NCBI GenBank assembly: GCA_036496585.1
Contig: DASXLB010000009.1
Location: 1-64,000, forward strand
DNA: 64,000 nucleotides
Source: Vicinamibacterales bacterium
Lineage (GTDB): Bacteria; Acidobacteriota; Vicinamibacteria; Vicinamibacterales; 2-12-FULL-66-21
Direction: 5' to 3'
Position numbers and translations under genes: made by a program. Below, in pieces: positions 53,174 through 62,302 of this stretch. Below the pieces are notes generated by a model. It had not been told where the DNA came from. It saw nothing but the letters and a program-made list of their open reading frames with translations, and ran no database searches. Numbering within the stretch: position 1 is the stretch's first letter; every line of letters begins with the position of its first letter.

Positions 53174-54745
53174 ATGACATCCGAAACCGAACCGCGAAAA
53201 CGCCCCCAGCATACGACTGCTGACGCGCCCGTCGTCATCATTGGCGCCGGTCCGGCAGGCCTGACGGCGGCGCTCGAGCTGTGCCGCCTGTCGATCCCGG
53301 TCCTCGTGGTCGAGGCTGACGATTGCGTCGGCGGCCTCGCCCGTACGGTCGAATACAAGGGCTTTCGGTTCGATATCGGCGGCCACCGCTTCTTCACCAA
53401 GATGCCCGCCGTCCAGCAGATGTGGCGAGCGATGCTGGGGCCGGATCTGCTTCGGCGGCCGCGGCTGTCGCGCATCTTCTACGATCGAGCGTTCTACAAC
53501 TACCCGCTCAAGCCCCTGAACGCGCTGCGAAATCTTGGTCCATCTCGCAGCCTGGCGATCCTCGCCAGCTATGCGCGTGCGCGGCTGCGTCCCATCCACC
53601 CAGAGGAGAGCTTCGAGGACTGGATCTGCAACCGTTTCGGCCGGCGCCTGTATAGGACGTTCTTCGAGACGTACACCGAAAAGGTGTGGGGTATTCCCGG
53701 ACGGAACATCAGCGCGCGGTGGGCCGCGCAGCGCATCCGCAACTTCTCGCTCGGCACCGCGATCGCGCGGATGCTGACGCCGTGGCGCGGCCGCCGCTCG
53801 GGGTCGGTCGTGACGACGCTGATCGAGGAGTTCGAATACCCGCGGCTGGGTCCGGGCATGATGTGGGAGGCTTTCGCCAGCGAGATCGAGCGTCTGGGCG
53901 GACGCGTGCAACTCAAGACCCGCGTCAGCGCGATCGTCAACGACGGACGAACGGTCGGCGGCGTCAGGCTCGAATCCGAAGGCAGGCAATGGGACCAGCC
54001 TGCGTCGAGCGTGATTTCCACGATGCCGCTCAGTCATCTCGTCGAAGGCCTCGGGACGGCGCCGCCATCGACCGTGCGCGAGGCGGCCCGCTCTCTCACC
54101 TACCGCGACTTCCTGACGGTGGCGTTGATCGTCGATCAGGCCGACGTCTTCCCCGACAACTGGATCTACATCCACGATTCGACAGTGAAGGTCGGCCGCA
54201 TCCAGAACTTCAAGAACTGGAGTCCCGACATGGTGCCGGACCAGTCGCAGACATGCCTGGGGCTCGAGTACTTCTTCACGGCTGGCGATGCGCTCAGCGG
54301 GTTGTCCGATCGCGAGCTGATTCGGCTGGCGACCGAAGAGCTCGGGCAGATCGGTCTGGTCGACGTCGCACGCGTCGTCGACGGCACCGTGGTCCGCGCG
54401 CCGAAAGCGTACCCGGTCTACGACGACGCCTACGCCGCAGCCGTCCTCGAGATTCGAGGGTATCTGACGCGCTTCGAGAACCTCCTGACCATCGGTCGTA
54501 ACGGAACCCACACCTACAACAATCAGGATCATTCGATGGTGATGGGGATGCTTGCCGCGCGCACGCTGATGGGCGAGCGGCACGATCTCTGGACCGTCAA
54601 TTCGGAAGACGAGTATCTCGAGGACCAGGCCGACAGCGCACGACCGGGCGGATTCGACGCGCGCCAGCTGGCTTCGACGCAGCCCCTCCTGCCGGAAGTC
54701 CTCGCGCGGCAGGGCTACACCGAACCGCGCGTCACCGTCACCTGA
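53174..54745 (+). CDS. FAD-dependent amine-oxidase/UDP-galactopyranose mutase-like flavoprotein
   Basis: 523 aa. The FAD-binding loop IIGAGPAGLTAALEL (residues 22-36) is followed by VEADDCVGGLARTVEYKGFRFDIGGHRFFTKM, the pattern of UGM and protoporphyrinogen-oxidase-like enzymes that act in polysaccharide clusters. FETYTEKVWGIPG near residue 165 and the C-terminal NLLTIGRNGTHTYNNQDHSM support this. Its substrate is probably a nucleotide- or lipid-linked sugar; the exact reaction is unknown. It is first in the rightward operon; the GT2 gene begins 5 nt after its stop. Confidence 0.85.
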   Translation: MTSETEPRKRPQHTTADAPVVIIGAGPAGLTAALELCRLSIPVLVVEADDCVGGLARTVEYKGFRFDIGGHRFFTKMPAVQQMWRAMLGPDLLRRPRLSRIFYDRAFYNYPLKPLNALRNLGPSRSLAILASYARARLRPIHPEESFEDWICNRFGRRLYRTFFETYTEKVWGIPGRNISARWAAQRIRNFSLGTAIARMLTPWRGRRSGSVVTTLIEEFEYPRLGPGMMWEAFASEIERLGGRVQLKTRVSAIVNDGRTVGGVRLESEGRQWDQPASSVISTMPLSHLVEGLGTAPPSTVREAARSLTYRDFLTVALIVDQADVFPDNWIYIHDSTVKVGRIQNFKNWSPDMVPDQSQTCLGLEYFFTAGDALSGLSDRELIRLATEELGQIGLVDVARVVDGTVVRAPKAYPVYDDAYAAAVLEIRGYLTRFENLLTIGRNGTHTYNNQDHSMVMGMLAARTLMGERHDLWTVNSEDEYLEDQADSARPGGFDARQLASTQPLLPEVLARQGYTEPRVTVT

Positions 54746-54750
54746 TCACC

Positions 54751-55809
54751 GTGCCGGTTCGTCTCTCGATCATCGTCCCCTTTCACAAGGATCTCGGCTC
54801 GCTGGAGCGGTGCCTCGAGGCGTTGACGGCGCGGCCCGCCGATGCCGAGGTGATCGTGGCGGCCGACGGGGCGATTGAGGACTGCCATCCGGCGGCGCTC
54901 CGCCACGACGCAAAGGTGATCGAAGTCCCGGGACCGGCGGGCCCCGCCGTCGCGCGCAACGCGGCCGCGCGTGCCGCCGCCGGAGACGTGCTGGTCTTCG
55001 TGGACGCCGACGTGGTCATTTCGCCCGGCGCGCTCGACCGGATCGTCGACACGTTCGACCGGCAGCCGTCGACGTCCGCCGTGTTCGGCGCCTACGACGA
55101 CCACCCGTGGGATCCCGGCTTCTTCTCGCAGTACAAGAACCTCGCGCACGCGTTCGTGCATCGGACCTCGGCGACGTCCACGCGCACGTTCTGGGCGGGC
55201 TTCGGTGCCGTGCGCCGCGCGAGTCTGCTGGCGGTCGGCGGCTTCGACGAGCGCTTCGGGCGCCCGTCGGTCGAGGACATCGATTTCGGATACCGCCTGA
55301 CGGCGGCGGGGCACCGCGTCGTGCTCGATCCGGCACTGAGCGCCTCGCATCTGAAGCGCTGGACCTTCGCCTCCATGGTGGTCTCCGATGTCCGCGATCG
55401 CGGGATTCCATGGACGCAGCTGCTGCACCGATACGGCGGGATGCACGATGACCTGAATCTCCGTCACGGGTATCGTCTGGCGGTCGGGCTCGCGTACGCG
55501 GCGGTCGCCGCGCTGGCGCTGGCATTCGTCGACATCCGGTTCGCCTGGATCGCGGCGATCTTGTTCGCGGGCCAGGCCGCGCTCGGTCGTCAGTACTACT
55601 CGTTCTTCAGCCGAAAGCGCGGCGTCCTGTTCGCGATCCGGGTGTTTCCCGTTCACGTACTGCACCATCTCTTCAACGGTCTTTCGTTCGCCGTCGGCAC
55701 AGCCTTGTACCTGGCGAACCGGCTGTGCGACGGACGCCTGCTCGTCGCGCTGCCTCTCGATCCGTGGCCTCCCCCGGTGGACAAAGCCGGCAGCGTGGCG
55801 GGCGTGTAA
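54751..55809 (+). CDS. Glycosyltransferase family 2 with C-terminal membrane segments
   Basis: 352 aa from a GTG start. The GT-A core shows LSIIVPFHKDLGSLERCLEALTA at the start, PGPAGPAVARNAAARAAAGDVLVFVDADV near residue 65-95 (the DxD metal site) and SVEDIDFGYRLTAAG near 178. Two hydrophobic segments occur near 250-265 and 275-285. A GT2 enzyme anchored to the membrane near the flippase is expected. It is the second gene of the rightward operon. The sugar donor and acceptor cannot be read. Confidence 0.9.
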   Translation: MPVRLSIIVPFHKDLGSLERCLEALTARPADAEVIVAADGAIEDCHPAALRHDAKVIEVPGPAGPAVARNAAARAAAGDVLVFVDADVVISPGALDRIVDTFDRQPSTSAVFGAYDDHPWDPGFFSQYKNLAHAFVHRTSATSTRTFWAGFGAVRRASLLAVGGFDERFGRPSVEDIDFGYRLTAAGHRVVLDPALSASHLKRWTFASMVVSDVRDRGIPWTQLLHRYGGMHDDLNLRHGYRLAVGLAYAAVAALALAFVDIRFAWIAAILFAGQAALGRQYYSFFSRKRGVLFAIRVFPVHVLHHLFNGLSFAVGTALYLANRLCDGRLLVALPLDPWPPPVDKAGSVAGV

Positions 55810-55812
55810 GAT
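55807..55812 (+). promoter_or_regulatory. -10-like hexamer before the HPS-like gene
   Basis: TAAGAT overlaps the end of the GT2 gene and ends 5 nt before the ATG at 55818. It may give an internal leaderless transcript for the last gene of the operon. Confidence 0.35.
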
Positions 55813-55817
55813 TCCTC

Positions 55818-56744
55818 ATGGCGCGCGGAAAGGCGGACCGCTTGGATCACATCGACCGGCGATCGTTCCTCGACACGGCCGGCAGGCTCGCCGCGGGCGC
55901 GCTGTCGCTCGGGGCGATCTCGGACGGGCTGCGGCTCGACGCGGCCTGGGCGCAGGACGCGACGAACACGGCTCACCCGGCGTCCGCCCGCGTGCTCGAT
56001 CGACTCAAGAGCCGTTTCATGTTCCAGATCTCGGTCGACGTGGGCACCATCGAGCTGGGGCTCAGCGTCGCTGCCGCCGCGCTGGCCGGCGGCGTCGACA
56101 TCGTCGAGATGGGGACGCCGCTGCTCAAGAACCAGGGGGTGGCCAATGTCGTACCGGCCTTCCGCAGGAAATTCCCTGACGCGCTGCTCCTGGCCGACAT
56201 GAAGACGATGGATGGTGGCGCGTTCGAGGCGCGGGCCGTCTACGCGGGCGGCGGCAACATCTTCGACTTCCTCGCACTGGCTGGCGTCGATACCGCGAAG
56301 GCGATCTGTGGCGTACGCGATGAGTTCAGGCGCAGCGATCGCGATCTGCCGCGGCTCGTCTTCACCGACATCATGGTGCCGCACGAGGGCCCGGCCAAGC
56401 AGGCCGGCGAGGTCGCGCTCCGCATGATCGAGGCCGGCGTCGACGGAATTGGCGTGCACCTGCAGGCCGACGCGCGACGCGCCGATCCGTCGCTCCTCGC
56501 CCGCCACTATCTCGACGACATGGCCCGCGCCATTTTCGAGCGCGTCAACGGCGCGGCTCCGGTGCAGATCGTCGGCGGACTGACCGGCCCTCAAGCCAAA
56601 GGCCTGGCACAGGCGGGGCTGCGGTGCTTCGTGATCAGCGGCAATCTCGGTGAACCGGACTCCCGCGCCCGCTACGACTTGCCGCCGGATCAGATCCAAG
56701 GCAAGGTGGCCGGCTTCATCGCCGAAGTCTCAGGCGCCAGGTAG
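55818..56744 (+). CDS. Tat-signal HPS/KGPDC-like (OMPDC-superfamily) protein
   Basis: 308 aa. The N-terminus has a twin-arginine signal: Arg14-Arg15 in DRRSFLDTAG, then the hydrophobic LAAGALSLGAI and a signal-like AWAQD. The mature part is a TIM barrel of the orotidine-monophosphate-decarboxylase superfamily: FQISVDVGTIELGLS near 70, VDIVEMGTPLLKNQG near 93, and the active-site D-x-K-x-x-D as Asp127-Lys129-Asp132 (ADMKTMDGG), followed by VGGLTGPQ near 255. In HPS and UlaD (KGPDC), this Asp/Lys set holds Mg2+ and the enediolate. Such cytoplasmic enzymes with a Tat signal are unexpected. It ends the rightward glycan operon. Confidence 0.82.
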   Translation: MARGKADRLDHIDRRSFLDTAGRLAAGALSLGAISDGLRLDAAWAQDATNTAHPASARVLDRLKSRFMFQISVDVGTIELGLSVAAAALAGGVDIVEMGTPLLKNQGVANVVPAFRRKFPDALLLADMKTMDGGAFEARAVYAGGGNIFDFLALAGVDTAKAICGVRDEFRRSDRDLPRLVFTDIMVPHEGPAKQAGEVALRMIEAGVDGIGVHLQADARRADPSLLARHYLDDMARAIFERVNGAAPVQIVGGLTGPQAKGLAQAGLRCFVISGNLGEPDSRARYDLPPDQIQGKVAGFIAEVSGAR

Positions 56745-56781
56745 ACCGCGACGCTCGCCGCGGGATCGCCGTCGGTCGTCG

Positions 56782-59190
56782 TCACGTTTCACGCAGCGCG
56801 CGGGCCAGCTCCAGCGCGGCGGCCCGCCGCGCCGGCAGCCACGTCGCCGCCAACGCCAGGCAGCCGACACTGGCGGCGCTTACGCCGAGCACCACCGGAT
56901 CCCGCGCGCTGACGCCGAACACATACCCGGCGACCAGCCGGCCTGTCCACCACGCAACCCCTACGCCGACCGCCAGGCCGATCGACGCGACACCTGCGCC
57001 CTCCCGCATCACCCTCCGCACGACGTGTCCCCGTGTGGCGCCAAGCGCCTGGCGGACCGCCATCTCGGCGGTCTGCTGCGACACGACATAGGCGATGACG
57101 CCGAACATCCCCACGGCCGCGAGCAACAGCGCCGCGACGCCGAACCCGAGCATCAGCCACATGCCGAGACGTTCGCGATCGAGCGACGCCGCGACAATGG
57201 CCGAGAGAGGCGTGGCTTCGATCGCCAGGCGTGGCTCGACTTTGCGCAGCGCCGCTACGAACCCGGCGGCGTGCCGCTCGGGAGCGTTGTCGGCGGTCGC
57301 GATCACGATCGACGCGCGTGCCGCCACGAACTGCGCGAACGGGACGTAGAGAACGGGCTCGGTCGGACCCGAAAGGGCCGAATACTTCACGTCGCGCACC
57401 ACACCCACGACGCGGACGTAGTCGTCGACGAACCCGTTCCCCTCACGATGCCCGTGCAGGCCCTTGATTTGCTCGCCGATCGGGCTTGCGCCGCCGAGAT
57501 TGCGCCTGGCGAACGCCTCGTTGACTACGCCGATGATCTGGGAATGCGTGTCGTCGGCGCGCGTGAGCGGTCTCCCGTCGAGCATGCGGATGCCCATCGT
57601 CTGGAAGAAGTCAGGCGTCACCAGACGAAGCCGGGCGTTCGGGCGCCGGTCCACGGGCACGTCTGGATGCGCGACCATGTCGACGAACACCGTCGAATCC
57701 CACTCGTGCGGTTCGAGCGGAAGCGAGGAGGTCGCGGCCGCGGCTGTGGCGCCGGAGGAGCGCAGCGCGGCTTCAGTTTGATCCCACCAGGCGTTGCGCC
57801 GCGCCTGAAACGGGGCCTGCGGCGCCGGCAGCGCCACGTCGAGCACCAGCAGCCCGCGCGGATTGAAGCCGGGGTCGAGGCTCTCGACGTTCCTGTAGCT
57901 GCGCACGAGCCGGCCGGCGCCCGCGACAATCGCCACCGCAACGGCGATTTCCGCCACCACGAACGCGCCGAGCAGCCGCCGCGTCTTGCGCGAGCCACGG
58001 ACGCAGCGGCCCGTTTCGTTCAGCAGCGACGTGACATCGGTGTCGGCCATCCGTAGCGCCGGGACGATGCCGATCAGCACGCCCGTCAGGCCGGCCACGA
58101 ACGCGACGAAGGCGGCCACCCTGAAGTCGATTGAGAGCGAACCGAGGCGCGGCAGCCGCCCGGCGCCGAAGTGAAGCAGCAGTTGGACAGCAAGGTAGGC
58201 GAGCAGGCTGCCGGCGATGGCTCCCGCGATGGCAACGAGTACCGATTCGCTGAGGAGCTGCGCGATGATCCGACCCCGGCTGGCTCCGAGCGCGGTCCGC
58301 ACGGCGGTCTCGCGCACGCGGCTGGTCGTTCGCGCCAGCATCAGGTTGCTGACGTTGACGGCGGCGAGCACCAGCAGCAGCGCCGTCGCGCCGAAGAGAA
58401 TCAACAGAATCGGCCCGAGGCTGCCAACCGTGGCCGCGAGGAGCGGGCGGATGGCGTAGGCGCGTCCGGTCTCCTGCTCGGGATACTTCCTGGCGAGCGA
58501 AGCGAACGTCTGGTTCATGCGGGCCTGGAGCTGCGCCAGGGGGACGGCCGGCCGCGCGCGGACGTAGGCTTCGTAGGCGTGCCCGACACTGAGAGGGAAC
58601 CAGGCATTCGTCCACACGTCGGTGCCGACCGGAACATCGAAGCCGGCCGGCGCGATGCCGACTACGCGTGCCGGACGCCCCGACATGGCGATCGACTGAC
58701 CGACGATGTCGGGCCTGCCGCCGAAAGCGTTCTGCCACAGGGAATGCGACAGCACGACGACCGATGGCGCCCCGCGCACGTCGTCGGCGGCGCTGATCCC
58801 GCGGCCGGTCTGGACCGGCACCCCGAAGAGATCGAAAAAGCCGTCCGACACCGCGTAAGCGACGATCTGGCGGGGTTCGGATCCCGTGCCGTCGCCGAGC
58901 GTCCCGTCCACGCGCACGGTGCAGGCCACGCCGGAAACCACGTCCGTCTGCGCCGCCACGGCGGCCAGCTCCTCGGTGCCCACCATCCCGATGGTGAAGC
59001 GCCCGTCAGGGAAGTAGGTGCGGACGGCGTAGAGCTCCTCGGGGTGCGCGTAGGGCAGCGGCCGCAGGAGCGCGGCGTTGACCGTCGTGAAGAGCGTGGT
59101 CGTTGCCGCGATCCCGATCGCGAGCGTGCCAGCCGCGGCGAGCGTGAACGACGGCTGGCGAAGGAGCGACCGGCCCGCTGTACGGATCAT
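56782..59190 (-). CDS. ADOP-type FtsX/MacB-like permease, without prefix domain
   Basis: 802 aa. It has the same duplicated layout as the permease at 37328 but begins directly with [46 protein letters not shown], without the 95-residue prefix. The first MacB-like periplasmic domain (about 45-260) is followed by an FtsX bundle ([50 protein letters not shown]), a second periplasmic domain and a terminal bundle with [15 protein letters not shown]. No ATPase partner or PadR gene is adjacent. It is divergent from the kinase-TPR gene by 89 bp, suggesting a shared promoter region. Confidence 0.92.
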   Translation of the reverse strand: MIRTAGRSLLRQPSFTLAAAGTLAIGIAATTTLFTTVNAALLRPLPYAHPEELYAVRTYFPDGRFTIGMVGTEELAAVAAQTDVVSGVACTVRVDGTLGDGTGSEPRQIVAYAVSDGFFDLFGVPVQTGRGISAADDVRGAPSVVVLSHSLWQNAFGGRPDIVGQSIAMSGRPARVVGIAPAGFDVPVGTDVWTNAWFPLSVGHAYEAYVRARPAVPLAQLQARMNQTFASLARKYPEQETGRAYAIRPLLAATVGSLGPILLILFGATALLLVLAAVNVSNLMLARTTSRVRETAVRTALGASRGRIIAQLLSESVLVAIAGAIAGSLLAYLAVQLLLHFGAGRLPRLGSLSIDFRVAAFVAFVAGLTGVLIGIVPALRMADTDVTSLLNETGRCVRGSRKTRRLLGAFVVAEIAVAVAIVAGAGRLVRSYRNVESLDPGFNPRGLLVLDVALPAPQAPFQARRNAWWDQTEAALRSSGATAAAATSSLPLEPHEWDSTVFVDMVAHPDVPVDRRPNARLRLVTPDFFQTMGIRMLDGRPLTRADDTHSQIIGVVNEAFARRNLGGASPIGEQIKGLHGHREGNGFVDDYVRVVGVVRDVKYSALSGPTEPVLYVPFAQFVAARASIVIATADNAPERHAAGFVAALRKVEPRLAIEATPLSAIVAASLDRERLGMWLMLGFGVAALLLAAVGMFGVIAYVVSQQTAEMAVRQALGATRGHVVRRVMREGAGVASIGLAVGVGVAWWTGRLVAGYVFGVSARDPVVLGVSAASVGCLALAATWLPARRAAALELARALRET

Positions 59191-59279
59191 GCGACCTCCA
59201 ATGCTGAAGGCGCGCCGCGTCGTGGCGAACGCTCCGGCAGCGACCGAGTCTAGCGGACCATGCTACGCGGAGAGACGAT

Positions 59280-61733
59280 TTGCTCGGCAGCCCGACTGCA
59301 CGTACGCTGGCGGTGCTGAATTCCGGCACAAAGCTCGGTCGCTACGAAATCCTCTCCCGCCTGGGCGCCGGGGGCATGGGAGAGGTCTATCTGGCGCGGG
59401 ACACACGCCTCGACCGTCAGGTCGCACTGAAAATCCTGCCGGAAGCAGTGGCTGCTGATCCCGATCGCATGCGGCGCTTCGAACAGGAAGCCAAAACCGC
59501 CTCCGGGTTGAACCATCCCAACATCATCACCATCTACGAGATCGACCGGTCCGGCTCCACATCCTTCATCGCCACGGAATTCATCGAAGGCTCGACCTTG
59601 CGGGAACGCGTCCGCACGACGCCGATGCCGATCGACGACGTGCTCAACGTGGGGGTCCAGGTCGCGAGCGCTCTCGCCGCCGCTCACGCCAGCGGCATCG
59701 TCCATCGGGACATCAAGCCGGAAAACATCATCCTGCGGAGCGACGGCATCGCGAAGGTTCTGGATTTCGGCCTGGCGAAAATTGCGGGGCGCGAAGCGCC
59801 GGACGTGGACGGTGACGCGCCGACGCGTGCCGATCACCCGACCGACTCCGGCGTGGTGATGGGGACCGCCACCTACATGTCGCCCGAGCAGGCGCGCGGA
59901 CAGCAGATCGATGCGCGTACTGACGTCTTCAGCCTGGGTGTGGTGCTCTACGAACTGTCCACCCGCCACCTGCCGTTTGAGGGCTCGGGCCTCTACGAAA
60001 TCATGGCGGCGATCCTGAGTGACCGGGACGCGCTGCCGCTCTCCCGCTACGTCTCCGGGTTGCCGCCCGAGCTCGAACGCATCGTCGGCAAGGCGCTGCG
60101 GAAAAATCGCGACGAGCGCTACCAGACGCTCAAGGACCTCCTTCTCGACCTGCAGAGTCTTCGCCAGCGACTCGCGTTCGAACGGACGTATCACAAGACG
60201 GAGACAGCGGCCGGTGACACGGCCGTCGCCGGCAGACGGCGACACCGGGTGCTGGCGATCGCCGCCGCGGGCCTGCTCGTGCTCGTGGGAGGCGCCATCG
60301 GTTTCGTGTGGTGGAGTCACGGGCATGGTCACCCGTCGATCAGGTCGCTCGCGGTGCTGCCGCTCAAGTCGCTCGATGCGGGAGACAACTACCTGGGGCT
60401 GGGCATCGCCGATGCGGCGATTCGCAGAGTCAGCCAGACCGGCCGCGTCATCGTGCGCCCGACCAGCGCGGTGCGGCGATATCTCAAGGAAGAGACCGAC
60501 GCGCTCACCGCCGCGAAACAGCTCGGTGTCGACTCGGTGCTCGAAGGCTCCTTTCAACGCGTCGACGACCGGCTACGGGTGAACGTCAACCTCCTGAGAT
60601 GTGACGACGGCCAATCGCTGTGGTCGGACAGTTTCGATATCAGGATGGCCGACATCTTCACTGTCCAGGATACGGTCGCGCAGCAGGTGGCGTCGCGTCT
60701 GCGGCTGCAGCTGGACGCGTCGCAAGAGGCGGCGTTGACGAAGCACTACACGTCGAATCCGGTCGCCTACGAGTTCTATCTCAAGGGCGCCTACAACTTC
60801 GACCAGCGCATGCGCGATTCGTCACAGATGGTGAACGGTTCCATCAACTTCTTCGAGAAAGCAATTGAGGCCGACCCGAACTTCGCGCTCGCCCACGCGC
60901 AGCTCGCCTATGCTTACGCGGTGCTGGCGGTGTTCATCGAACCCACCCAGCCGGCCTGGATGCAGCACGCGAAAGAGGAGATCGATCGGGCGCAGGCGCT
61001 CGACCCGCAGCTGGCGGAAACGCACCTGGCGCGCTTTCAGCTGCTCTACAGCGAATTCGGAGACTACCAGGCCGAAGCGGCGGCGCGCGAAGTGCTGTCA
61101 GCGAACCAGCTCAATCCGAACGTCGGTCACGGCGAGCTGGCGTACATGTACGCCCACCTCGGACTGGAAGATCTCGCCGTGCGTGAAAACGGCCGCGCGA
61201 TTGAGATCGATCCGACGAGTGAGGCCCTCAAGGAGAACAGACTGCTCTTGTATGAGGTGCAGTCCAGATTCGACGACTACGCCGCCGATCGGACGGTTCC
61301 ACACGACAACCGAGTAGAAGTCATGTATTTGATGACCAAGGGTCGTCTGGATGAGGCTCAAAAGGTCCTCGACGCGTGGGCGAAGACCCCGGGCAATCAG
61401 CTCCAACTGCCGCCGACGCAGGCGTTGTTGCATGCCGCCGAAGGACATTTTCAGGCGGCGGAAGCCGAGATTCCGCTCGTCCTCGCGAAACACCCGCTCA
61501 AGGACCCGCTTTATCATCATGCGGCCTACGACATCGCCTGCATCTATGCGCTCGAGGGCAAGGGCGCCGAGGCGGTGAAGTGGCTGCGGGAGTCGGCGGT
61601 CTCGGGCTACCACCTCTATCCGCGCTACACGCGCGATGCCTTCCTGAACCGCATCCGGCAGGCGCCCGAGTTCATCCACTTTCTTGCCGAGATGAAGGCG
61701 GAGAACGATCGATACCGACGCGAGTTTCCGTAG
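59280..61733 (+). CDS. Ser/Thr protein kinase with TPR-containing extracytoplasmic region
   Basis: 817 aa. The kinase (about 20-300) is intact: GAGGMGEVYLAR, Lys51 (VALKIL), HRDIKPEN at 142-149, DFG at 162-164 and GTATYMSPEQARG. A single membrane segment lies at about 324-345. The outer part first has an FlgO/TolB-N-like adaptor (SIRSLAVLPLKSLDAGDNYLGLGIADAAI; RVNVNLLRCDDGQSLWS), then TPR-like helices at 480-800. This arrangement occurs in many acidobacterial kinases and is proposed to sense envelope signals. TTG 59280 is favoured by an upstream GGAGAG; GTG 59313 is possible. Divergent from the ADOP gene, so it may be functionally linked. Confidence 0.9.
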   Translation: MLGSPTARTLAVLNSGTKLGRYEILSRLGAGGMGEVYLARDTRLDRQVALKILPEAVAADPDRMRRFEQEAKTASGLNHPNIITIYEIDRSGSTSFIATEFIEGSTLRERVRTTPMPIDDVLNVGVQVASALAAAHASGIVHRDIKPENIILRSDGIAKVLDFGLAKIAGREAPDVDGDAPTRADHPTDSGVVMGTATYMSPEQARGQQIDARTDVFSLGVVLYELSTRHLPFEGSGLYEIMAAILSDRDALPLSRYVSGLPPELERIVGKALRKNRDERYQTLKDLLLDLQSLRQRLAFERTYHKTETAAGDTAVAGRRRHRVLAIAAAGLLVLVGGAIGFVWWSHGHGHPSIRSLAVLPLKSLDAGDNYLGLGIADAAIRRVSQTGRVIVRPTSAVRRYLKEETDALTAAKQLGVDSVLEGSFQRVDDRLRVNVNLLRCDDGQSLWSDSFDIRMADIFTVQDTVAQQVASRLRLQLDASQEAALTKHYTSNPVAYEFYLKGAYNFDQRMRDSSQMVNGSINFFEKAIEADPNFALAHAQLAYAYAVLAVFIEPTQPAWMQHAKEEIDRAQALDPQLAETHLARFQLLYSEFGDYQAEAAAREVLSANQLNPNVGHGELAYMYAHLGLEDLAVRENGRAIEIDPTSEALKENRLLLYEVQSRFDDYAADRTVPHDNRVEVMYLMTKGRLDEAQKVLDAWAKTPGNQLQLPPTQALLHAAEGHFQAAEAEIPLVLAKHPLKDPLYHHAAYDIACIYALEGKGAEAVKWLRESAVSGYHLYPRYTRDAFLNRIRQAPEFIHFLAEMKAENDRYRREFP

Positions 61734-61830
61734 CTGCGACGCGGCGCGGCCGCGGCTTGAGCGCCCAGCCCGTGCCGACACGAAGGCCTGATCGGTTCGG
61801 GCCGGCCCCGCGCTGTCCTTTCTCGCCTAG

Positions 61831-62253
61831 CGTGCCTCCTCGAAACTCCAGTTGACGCCGCTGCCCGACGAGCCGTTCGCCCATTCCCTCGGCGCCTTCT
61901 CGGGGCGGCCGGTGGCGATCGAGATCGAATTCGACGCGGAGGTCGCCGCCTGCGTCGGGGCGCGCGACTGGCATCGCTCGCAGGAGATCCGCACTCGCGA
62001 CAATGGGTCGATCGTGATGCGGCTCGCCGTCTGCGACGACCGACCGCTGCGATCGTGGATTCTCGGGTTCGGCGGCGCCGCGCGCGTCGTCGCGCCCGTG
62101 TCGCTGGCGCGCGACATCTACGAAGAGTTCGACGCCGGCCGCGAGCGCTATATGCCGCGCTTGCCCTTCGACGCGCTGCCGCCGCTGCGGCCGGCGCCCG
62201 TCAAGATGGACCTGGAGGACGCGCAGCTATCGTTCGCCGCCAGGCTTGCTTGA
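61831..62253 (+). pseudogene. WYL-domain transcription regulator, C-terminal remnant
   Basis: The reading frame carries the C-terminal part of a WYL regulator: IEIEFDAEVAACVGARDWHRSQEIRTRDNGSIVMRLAV, then RSWILGFGGAARVVAPVSLARDI, matching the WCX-type end domain. The HTH and the WYL core are missing. An in-frame TAG lies just before 61831, and only a TTG at 61852 could start it. About 98 bp of unassigned DNA separate it from the kinase gene. It is probably a decayed gene; a stand-alone WCX-domain protein is less likely. Confidence 0.6.
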
Positions 62254-62302
62254 AAACCGGCGTCAGGTCCGTGCGTGACCGCGGTCGACACGTGCAGCTC
62301 GT

